A stretch of DNA of 64,000 nt from Lumbricus rubellus. Taxonomy: Eukaryota; Annelida; Clitellata; Crassiclitellata; Lumbricidae. How positions within the stretch are numbered: the stretch's first letter is position 1; every line of letters starts with the position of its first letter. Made by a program: the position numbers and the translations under genes. Shown piece by piece: positions 1 through 7,696 of the stretch. Below the pieces are notes generated by a model. That model saw nothing but the letters and a program-made list of their open reading frames with translations, searched no databases and had not been told where the DNA came from. The stretch spans positions 28,717,885-28,781,884 of the forward strand of contig OX243814.1 in NCBI GenBank assembly GCA_945859605.1, read 5' to 3'.

Positions 1-133
1 AAATTGCTTCCAATCGGAGGACAATATTACCATTTTTTTGCTAGTTTTAACTATACAGAAGTGCTTCTACAACTGCACAAAACCATTTAGAACTGCACAT
101 TTTGTGTACAACTGCACGTTAAAAAGAGCCCTG
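1..133. mobile_element. hAT-like MITE, family A, cut by the window edge
   Basis: This is the right part of a roughly 180-bp element found again at 4853-5024 (inverted), 9681-9862 and 14461-14620. The shared core is a stretch about a pale 'gcttctacaactgcac' motif, and the right end reads AGCCCTG, the complement of the CAGGGCT start seen in the complete copies. It has no coding capacity. Confidence 0.7.
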
Positions 134-424
134 GAACAGATTTTGCTCTCGCAACGGTAGCATGCATGTATTGCAAGCGTCACACGTGTGAAAGCCTATA
201 TTATATATACATAATTATATTTGCGTAACTGCGTAAGTACATGTATATAATATTGTGTGCATATAGGCCTATTCTACATCATAATTATATGTCAAAATGT
301 ATAACCGGTGTATATAGGCTTATATAGCACAGTTGTGTGTTTGCATGCATGTATCAATGAACGAACGGGTGGATAGATGGATGGATGGATGGAACTGCAT
401 TGTTCTTGTTCCTCTTGTATGGAT

Positions 425-455
<31 letters not shown>
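425..455. repeat. (CAG)n microsatellite
   Basis: About ten uninterrupted CAG triplets. No exon is recognised around them. Confidence 0.9.
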
Positions 456-457
<2 letters not shown>

Positions 458-583
458 TAGCACCCTTCGGCCGAATCACTGAAGCGGCAAATGAAATGAT
501 CGCCAATGAGTGATCTACGACTGCGTGAGCAGTCTGTTCATTCGTCTCTTCTCACGATGTCTTTGTGGCACCCAGAGAATGGA

Positions 584-584
<1 letters not shown>

Positions 585-644
<60 letters not shown>

Positions 645-760
645 TACAGACATACAGACAGACAGACAGATACACAGGCACACAGGCACACAGACACACA
701 GACAGACATACAGACAGACAGACAGACACAGACAGAGAGAGACAGACAGACAGAGACCTT
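585..760. repeat. (GACA)n microsatellite
   Basis: A long GACA/CACA tetranucleotide array with interruptions. The open frames across it (Q-T-D-R or S-V-C-L patterns) are by-products of the repeat and not genes. Confidence 0.95.
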
Positions 761-1132
761 CTGCCTCTGATCAGAAGACAGGCGTACCATAGATCAACAC
801 TGATGCATGGACTGCAATGGAAGAAAGCCCTGCAGGGAATGGGAATAGTTTGGAGAGAGCGGAAAGAAAGGACGCAGTGAAGCAGGAACGAATCAGAGAA
901 AGAAGAGATAATTTATAGACTGAAAGGAGGAAGAACGTAAGGAAATAAATAATTCAAAGAGCAGGCAAGAAAAAAAAGAAGGATCTCAAGGAAGAAGATA
1001 CAATGTATACATGTAGGAGGGAAAAAATAAGAAAGTAATTATTTAAATTTAAATGAATAAGAACTGAAGACGAACAGATCATTTATGGAAGGAAAGAAGG
1101 AAGGAGATCGGAAGATGAATGAAAAAGAATAT

Positions 1133-1285
1133 AATAAATTATTATTGATAATAGTTTTTGTTACTTTAAATATAACTTATTGATAATGGTTTTTGTAACT
1201 TTAAATATAACTTATTGATAATAATTATTGTTCTTATACATGTAAATATAACTTATTGATAATAGTTATTGTTCCTATCTTTGGC
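1133..1285. repeat. AT-rich tandem repeat, about 50-bp unit, four copies
   Basis: The phrase 'aacttattgataat' recurs four times, each followed by a TTTTTGTTACTTT-like or TATTGTTC-like spacer. Copies are slightly diverged. Confidence 0.8.
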
Positions 1286-1295
1286 ATTTGTATAG

Positions 1296-1315
1296 CCCCC
1301 CCCCCCCCCCCCCCC
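1296..1315. repeat. poly-C tract
   Basis: Twenty consecutive cytosines. The exact length may be affected by sequencing error. Confidence 0.9.
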
Positions 1316-1417
1316 GTCAGGCTGATGAGTCAAACCGTGAAATTGTTATAATATTATTTTGTAACTTCGCCTTATGAGGGCAGAGGAGAGATAGATGGAT
1401 GGATGAATGGATGCAGA

Positions 1418-1551
1418 GTAAGAATTGGGGAGGATTGGGGGTTTCAATCCCAGTCTTTCTTAGAGCTCTATAATAAATGCTGTTTTTCACACCCCGATTC
1501 GAAGTGGATAATAGTCCACCCCCACCCCATTTATTTTGCCACAATGCTCAC
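1418..1551 (-). mobile_element. MITE family B copy (diverged)
   Basis: A reversed copy of the 140-bp element seen best at 29465-29604: it has the CTTAGAGCTC...AATGC block, the GGGGTGTGAAAA block and end CACAATGCTCAC. The terminal repeats are degraded. An antisense reading frame crosses this repeat and its flank, but nothing suggests it is a gene. Confidence 0.6.
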
Positions 1552-2060
1552 ACTGGATAGATGGATGTCTAATGAAACCAAGAGGCATACATGAATGATG
1601 AGCACGTTGGCAAAACAGCGTCAACATGATGGCCATATAAGCAGCGCTTTTGTCATGTGCTTGAAGTGCAGTATATAAATTCCTTGTTGTGTTGTGTATT
1701 GAAGCTGCTACCAAGAAGTTGTCGTAGACGTAGTGCGACTTTGTTGTGACGACGATTAGCAACGGCATCTGGCGAATGAATGGAGAATGACGCTTCACGT
1801 CTCCAGCGATTGGAAGAAAAAACCCTGGAACGCAAGGTGGATTGATGGATTGGATGAATAAGTCCATTAAGCACATGCGCATGGACGCAGCAAGGAAAAA
1901 TTGGGGATTTCCATTTGGGGAGTTTCCAATTAGACCGATTACGAACATGCTCGCAGAGTTAGTAAAAAAATTCAAAAATCACCTATTCAGAGGTTTTGAT
2001 TCTGTAAACTCCCCTTAATTATACTCCCATGTGAATGTAGATCTATGTGTGCATATATGT

Positions 2061-2222
2061 ACTTGTTATAGCGCCCCTCCAAGAAATACTACTCAGAAGT
2101 CCTCCCGACTACAGCGCGGACGCTGAATCGGAATCTCACGCCAAAGCGCACGAGCAATTGAAAAAGAATGGCTTGCCCAAGGTTCCCACGAGGCGGCTTT
2201 AGGTGGATTCAAACCTGCTATA
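2061..2222 (-). mobile_element. tRNA-derived SINE, old copy
   Basis: Read on the minus strand it has a degraded tRNA-like head (box B GGTTTGAATCC), a central part ending in a GCAATTG...GCGTGAGATTCCGA block and the shared tail GAGTAG...GGGGCGCTATAAC. It is about 20 per cent diverged from the copies at 31.1, 52.5 and 53.2 kb by eye. Confidence 0.75.
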
Positions 2223-2396
2223 GGGTAATCGGAGCGATGAAATATAATTATCTCCGTTGCTGAAATATAATTATCTCCATTGCTTCTTTTATTTTCAAAA
2301 ATTCAAGTATTTTAGCTTAAATCACTGTGGCCTATACTGTGTGAGCTCATAATTTCTGAAATCAGAAGACGAGCAAAAATCGCATCCTCAGATCTG

Positions 2397-2560
2397 GTTA
2401 CCAAGGAAACGTATTGTGTTCGGCGCTGCGCTATGATTGGTTCATGGCCTGTTACCATGGTAGCGTATTGTGCTCAGCGCTGCGCAATGATTGGCTACTA
2501 GCGGTTAGTTTTTGGCTTGAAAGTTATAAAAATGGAGCTGTCCCTTGGGGGCACTCAGTC
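2397..2560 (+). promoter_or_regulatory. Core promoter with two tandem X-box/CCAAT units, TATA box and initiator
   Basis: Two copies of a 44-bp unit lie 54 bp apart (2397-2440 and 2451-2494). Each holds an inverted-repeat X-box (GTTACCAAGGAAAC at 2397, GTTACCATGGTAGC at 2451), the shape bound by RFX factors, and ATTGG (reverse CCAAT, an NF-Y site) at 2436 and 2490. TATAAA is at 2525-2530, and an initiator-like TCAGTC at 2555-2560 places the start near A2557, 32 bp from the TATA box. The arrangement points into the protamine-like gene, whose ATG follows at 2600. RFX factors are known to drive spermiogenesis and ciliary genes in animals, so the site type suits the product; binding itself is inferred. 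Confidence 0.7.
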
Positions 2561-2599
2561 CCTCCTACGCTGGAAGAAGATCGGAAGAACAACAAGAGG

Positions 2600-3421
2600 A
2601 TGGAAGACTACGAAGATCTCGAACTGGTAAGTTTGACTTATATAACTTATGCTGGCCGAAGGAAAGCGGTCCTCGGACCGCCTCTCTGCGGCCAGCATAA
2701 GAGTCAAACTTACAAGAGAACCGGGCCATAGTAGGCCTTACTTACAAGAGAACCGAGCTATAGTAGGCCTTACTTACAAGAGAACCGAGCTATAGTAGGC
2801 CTTACTTACAAGAGAACCGAGCTATAGTAGGCCTTACTTACAAGAGAACCGAGCTATAGTAGGCCTTACTTACAAGAGAACCGGGTCATAGTAGGCCTTA
2901 CTTACAAGAGAACCGGGCCATAGTAGGCCTTAGATAGGAGTAATGATAGTTGATTATTAAGTGTAAGGTTAATTAGATTGAAATTTGGTATTTATCTATA
3001 TTTAGATATATCTATATTTAGATTTTCTATATCTAGATTTATCTTGCTTAGATTTATTATTACTAGTCTTATATAGGCCTACGGACCGATGTCTAAGCGG
3101 TTAAGCTTAGACACTGGCCTGTTTTAATATAGTTTAGATTTAGGCGATTGTTGCCCTATAAGGCGTTCTCTTAGGGCAGGGTGTGTGTTGTTCTTGATTG
3201 CGCAGGAAGAAGACCTGGGAGAGGACGTCGAAGCGAGACGGAGGGCGAGGTCTCGCAGCGCTCGGCGGGGAGCGTCGGCAGCAGCAGCGGCCAAGGACGA
3301 CGATGACGAGGAGGGAGCGACTCCTTCGCGACGGAGACGGAGACGCCGCAGACGGGGAGGCCGCCGTCGCCGACGACGAAGCCACGGACGCCGCCGACGA
3401 CGTCGCCGACGCCGCTACTAG
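2600..3421 (+). CDS. Arginine-rich protamine-like sperm nuclear basic protein precursor (two exons: 2600-2626, 3206-3421)
   Basis: Exon 1 (27 nt) encodes MEDYEDLEL and ends at a strong donor, CTG|GTAAGT. Exon 2 begins after GATTGCGCAG at 3206 in phase 0 and runs to TAG at 3419-3421, giving 80 residues. In order the product has an acidic head (EEDLGEDVEA), a mixed basic part (RRRARSRSARR), five alanines, a second acidic block (KDDDDEEG), then arginine runs of 9, 6 and 9 separated by GG and SHG, with a final tyrosine. All arginine codon types are mixed, so the runs are not simple DNA slippage. Composition matches sperm protamines that replace histones in sperm chromatin, and acidic leaders occur in some protamine precursors. 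Promoter, splice phase and a polyA signal at 3566 all agree. The protamine role is inferred; it could be another arginine-rich nucleic-acid-binding protein. Confidence 0.72.
2627..2713 (+). promoter_or_regulatory. Intronic hairpin that contains the 5' splice site
   Basis: Bases 2627-2638 (GTAAGTTTGACT, the splice donor) are perfectly complementary to 2702-2713. After a one-sided 7-nt bulge, 2646-2658 pairs perfectly with 2689-2701 (13 bp), and an apical stem GCGGTCC/GGACCGC closes at 2666-2681. In pre-mRNA the donor would be inside a stem of about 32 bp. Confidence 0.75.
2707..2935 (+). repeat. 32-bp tandem repeat, seven copies, in the protamine-like gene intron
   Basis: Unit pattern is ACTTACAAGAGAACCG followed by AGCTATAGTAGGCCTT, with GGGCCATAG or GGGTCATAG variants in the outer units. 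Each unit carries ACTTAC, complementary to the splice donor GTAAGT 80 to 290 nt upstream. The first unit provides the 3' arm of the intronic hairpin. Confidence 0.9.
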
Positions 3422-3565
3422 ACGACGCTGCTACGATCGGGAGGGCGTCTGCCTCCTCCTTCTGCGCTGAAGACGGGAAAGACTCGAGCGACAGCAACAG
3501 ATGAACTGTCGTCTGCGAACTAATTAAAAAATTAATACTAGACCGATGAAGTCTATTGTTCGATC

Positions 3566-3571
3566 AATAAA
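3566..3571 (+). terminator. Polyadenylation signal AATAAA of the protamine-like gene
   Basis: AATAAA lies 145 nt after the stop codon and is followed by a T-rich stretch (AACTTGTCTTATTCC). It gives a short, compact 3' UTR. Confidence 0.75.
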
Positions 3572-3599
3572 AGTTGAAAAGAAATAACTTGTCTTATTC

Positions 3600-4852
3600 C
3601 TCTAGCTAGGGTTAGGCCTATAGGCCTATAGTGTAGGCTTTAGAAACATTGTAGGCTACCCTGTCGGTTAGGTTCTCCGGTAGATTGAAGGCTTCAGCTT
3701 CGAGAGTTGTAGGCTATTGAGCTTCCTCATTTGAAAGAACTAGGCCTTGCAGAATCTTAGTCTTAAATATTCGTAAAAATGTAGAGAAGCAGAAGAGAGC
3801 AGTCCCTCGAACTTTAGTCTGGGAGGCGGCCATGGGTATAAAGTGTTAGCGACTTCATTTTTCTCAGCCTCGGCATATAACGGTGGCGTGTGATGACCTG
3901 TCCTCTCCCTCGCCGTCTCATCTACCCACCGAGACAGCGTGCGGTCAGACTACTCATTAATGCTGAGTAGGATACCGGTAGATGGGGGAGGGTACAAGCC
4001 GAGCTGATCTCTCTGCCTCTATATGTAGGCCTAAGCAGTCGCTGGGTGGATACTTCATGAGGATGTCTGTTTTGAGAACAGGGTCGTTCCTTTTATACCA
4101 GTCCAATCTTTCTCTTCAACACTATTCTATATCTATCGCAGAACAAGCCATGGATGTACTAACATTACTGATACATCAAATGCAAGTTTGAGTTCGGCGA
4201 CGCAGAATCTGTTGACCAACCCAAACCACTGTGTTTTTCAGGAAACGGAAATTCTCCTCTGGACATATTCCCCGGATAATTACCTCCCCTAGGACGTTCC
4301 CCGATTTTGATTAGGACATTTTACTCCCACGGACAATAATTCCACTGCTCTGTAGGCCTACGTATCGCACTTTATGTTTAAAACTGGATGCTTTGAAGTA
4401 AACGAACAAAAATCAATAGACAAAATAAATTATTAAAATTAATTAATAATCATTAATAGCCTACCTGAAATCCATGAATCGATGAATGCATAAAATAAAC
4501 AATGACGTATGAATCGATAAAGGTATAAAATGAATAATGACGTATGCCTATGAGACGTTTGGAACCGATGCTTTTGATTAAGTAGGCCTACACAGTGAAG
4601 CTATTCGCACGTTATGTTACAAAACGGATGCTTTCACGGCATGTCCAAAGGGAAATGTCCTGTAGGGCCTACCCATCTTTCTGAATAAGTAAGTGAGTAA
4701 GTAGCTAAGCGAGTGGAATTTATTTCTATCTGACAATCACACATGCATTACATTGAATTGCAGCATGTGATTCATGTCTAATAATTATGTATACGGCCTA
4801 GGCTTGCATGGTATCTTAATTCTCAATATAGTGCACGCCTCTCTCGTTACAT
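3600..4852. other. Intergenic, no gene recognised
   Basis: Rich in the AGGCCTA word and otherwise unique-looking. A TATAAAG at about 3838 near a CpG-containing stretch could be a minor promoter, but no reading frame follows it convincingly. Confidence 0.5.
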
Positions 4853-5024
4853 CAGGGCTTTTTTAACGTGCAGTTGTACACAAAATGCGTTGTGGTAGAA
4901 GCACTTCTGTACAGTTAAAACTAGCAAAAGGGTCATTGTCCTCCAATTGGAAGAAATTTACCATGGATGGTGGGAAAGGAAAGAAGGAGTTGTGCAGTTC
5001 TAAACATTCCTTAAAACAGCCCTG
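4853..5024 (-). mobile_element. hAT-like MITE, family A, complete copy
   Basis: Ends are CAGGGCTTTTTTAA at 4853 and TTAAAACAGCCCTG at 5024, forming inverted repeats of about 14 bp around a 172-bp element with no coding capacity. The flanking 8-mers no longer match, so this copy is older than the one at 9681. Confidence 0.75.
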
Positions 5025-5139
5025 CCTTTATACATTATTTCAGAGTAGCCTATATATAATAATTATATAGAATCAGTCTTGAAAAGTTACATCGTTTATT
5101 GCACGTAAATTCTTTCGACAATAATTATTTATTGTTGGG

Positions 5140-5340
5140 GGGTGTTTCAACCCGTGAAACTCCCTAAATGCTCCTTCCGTGAGTGTTCTTATACTATTTG
5201 GGTGAGTTAGATGGGAGAGACATGTAGGTGAGTGCAGTCTCTGGCAGGGATTTCAACCCCCGACCTTTGGTTGGAAAGTCCAGAGCCTGTTGCCACTCTG
5301 ATGCCAGGCTCCTCTGCCCCCACAGTTCTTCCGAAATAAA
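5140..5340 (-). mobile_element. Possible tRNA-like SINE fragment
   Basis: On the minus strand a box-B-like GGTTGAAATCCC follows a pyrimidine-rich head. The layout resembles 34510-34665. The tail family is not clear. Confidence 0.35.
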
Positions 5341-5347
5341 ATCATAC

Positions 5348-5541
5348 GGTGGGGTGGGTGGTGCAGCGGTTGGTTTGGTGCCTTGGGGTCGGATGGTTAC
5401 AGGTTCGAATCCACCTCAAGCCGCCGCGCAGGGATCTTGAGCAAGTTCTTCATTTGCAAGTGGTCGTGCGCTTTTCAGTGTCCGCTCTGTAGCAATGAAC
5501 GCCTCTGAGTAGTAATCTTGAAGGGGCACTATTATACATGT
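5348..5541 (+). mobile_element. tRNA-derived SINE
   Basis: Head has box-A-like TGGTGCAGCGGTTGG and box B GGTTCGAATCC; a body with TTGAGCAAGTTCTTC follows; the tail is CGCCTCTGAGTAG...CTTGAAGGGGCAC. Same family as the copies at 31.1, 40.4, 52.5 and 53.2 kb. Confidence 0.85.
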
Positions 5542-6469
5542 AATTTATAGCGAATGCGAGAAATAAATACGACCCTCAGCTGTTGACTGCATTTGGTTTA
5601 TGATTACCATCTTCTCTCATAAGAAGACTTCACAATTTCTCATTAACGAGATGCAGTTCCATTAATATCATGTCTTCACCTTACGATAAAATAAAGGCAT
5701 AGAGGTCTAAGTAATAATTATCATAGCCTCATAGGCAAGTCTTTCTCCGTTCTAACATGCAGCTGTATACTATGTAGGATCGTGTCTTTATCCTACGCTA
5801 AGCGTAAGTTACATCACGACTACAACCACCGCAATAATATATTATTATTATGTTTAGCTTTCGGCTCTCCAAGCAACTCAGATGTTCAGCTGTTTGAAAA
5901 ACTTTGGTCAAACTATCCAATATCCACCTATCGCTTAGGCAGCTAATTGCAGTGTATTGTACCGTAGCCTACATGTATGTGTAGATAATATCGCCTCCCG
6001 CGGCGCTTACTAATCAGAGGCGCTCCCATTACGAGAGACCGAGAAAAAATGATCATGAGGCAGCAAAAAGAGGCAATTGAACCACCAGTTAAAAAGGAAA
6101 AAGTAGAAGCTGGTTCCACAGCGCATGCCATTGAAAGAAAAAGTTTGCGTTTTAGCCATGGCTGTCCTAGCTGATGGGACGAAAATCTTAATTGTTATTG
6201 CAATTGCAATAATTTTATATATCACCACTTAATAGGCTAAATTTTTAGACGACGGTATCCGGGACTATTATATGATGTGCATTGAAGCCTATAGTGTGGT
6301 TCCAAGCGCAGACAAGTCCCACAACGGTATAGACGAGTTGAGCAAGTAGTAGGCCTACGCAGATGTTTCCTTATACTTTAGGACAGCTTGTTCTGGATTG
6401 TGTCTTCAAACGGCGTTTCTTCACTGCTCAACTACATGCCACAGTTACAAAATTACAATACCGTCACCT
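5542..6469. other. Intergenic spacer, no gene recognised
   Basis: AT-rich unique-looking sequence with AGGCCTA words; short frames here lack splice or start context. It ends at the 3' UTR of the neuropeptide gene. Confidence 0.5.
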
Positions 6470-6475
6470 TTTATT
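6470..6475 (-). terminator. Polyadenylation signal AATAAA of the neuropeptide gene
   Basis: TTTATT on the plus strand reads AATAAA on the minus strand, about 237 nt after the stop codon of the neuropeptide precursor. Confidence 0.6.
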
Positions 6476-6711
6476 TACCAATCATTCTGCCTTTAAAAAA
6501 AATCAATCAAGACTAATTCAAAGCAGAAGAGATTATTATTGATCCCAATCATTCAAATCACACGTGAAATAAACGTATCAGGTGAAAGTTTCAACAGACT
6601 CTCCACAACTATTCAGAAAATAATTGTCCACGATGTTGACGCTGGATGTGGAGTCCATCAGAGGAGACACCAACTGCGATTATCGAGTGACCATCGATAT
6701 GTAGGCTACTC

Positions 6712-6977
6712 TTAAAGCGCAGACATAGACCTCTTCTTGCCGCCAAGGAATTCGGAGAACCGCTTTCGTTTGCCTCCCAGAAACTCGGAGAATCGCTTTC
6801 GCTTGCCTCCGAGGAACTCCGAGAACCTCTTCTTTCCGCCGAGAAACTCGGAAAATCGTTTTCGTTTTCCGCCGAGAAATTCCGAGAATCGTTTTTCGTC
6901 CTCGCCTCCTCCTGCAGCTGCTGCCTCAGCGAACTCGTCTTGTTCCGTGGCTCGATCCACGCCGTCTTCGTGGTACT
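6712..6977 (-). CDS. Neuropeptide precursor exon 2 (peptide repeats, stop)
   Basis: Acceptor TCTGCTGTTCCAG precedes the exon. It encodes YHEDGVDRATEQDEF, an alanine/glycine/acidic spacer, then the five repeats and TAA. The repeats are near-identical at DNA level but not perfectly so, indicating amino-acid conservation. Confidence 0.85.
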
Positions 6978-7656
6978 CTGGAACAGCAGAATGGATGGAC
7001 TGGTTATTTTTGAAAAACAGGAAGAAGTTAGAAGAACTTCTATTCAATCATTAAATTCAATTATTGTTTGTTAAAAATTCAAGGCTGGCAGAACGCGGTC
7101 TGTTACATTTAACTAATTTTACAAAGGCTTTATAGGGTCTATGCATTGTATGCAATGTAGGCCTATGCATGTTCAGATCATATGCAACACAACTCAAGAT
7201 TAGATTAGATTGATAATTTTATAGGCAGAGACAAGCCAGATAAAAAAAATATTGTCAGGTCGAGTCAGGGTAATGGGGAATTTTTCAGGAGGTCGAAGAA
7301 ATTAAATTTAGAGAAAATATTAAGAAATTCAAAGAATAATTTTTTACAGGTCATAAGGCAGGTCAACAGCAAAATAGCCTAGGTATGTCAAATGACCTGA
7401 CTCCACCTTTGGTCAGAGTTTGGTGGCGCCGAGACTGCATACAAATGATATTTTGATGCGAGTTTGATACAGGATTTGTTTTTTAAAATGTTTTTGAATA
7501 GTATAGTTAGCCTAGTTAGCTGCTGTAGAGATGAATTGCAATTATCTTTTAATTAACGAGGGAATAAGAAAGGAGAAACATAAATGCGCGATGAATCTTC
7601 TCTCTGTGTGACGGAATGAACTGACTCATTAAAAAGGAAGGAATCACGCCGCAAGC

Positions 7657-7696
<40 letters not shown>

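Noticed and set aside
1487..1975. 162-codon minus-strand frame
   Set aside because: Crosses a MITE family B copy, shows no recognisable family and has an overlapping second frame.
3198..3470. Alternative 90-codon frame over protamine-like exon 2
   Set aside because: Not in phase with exon 1; the other frame ends in a stop just before the polyA region and joins the promoter-linked ATG in phase.
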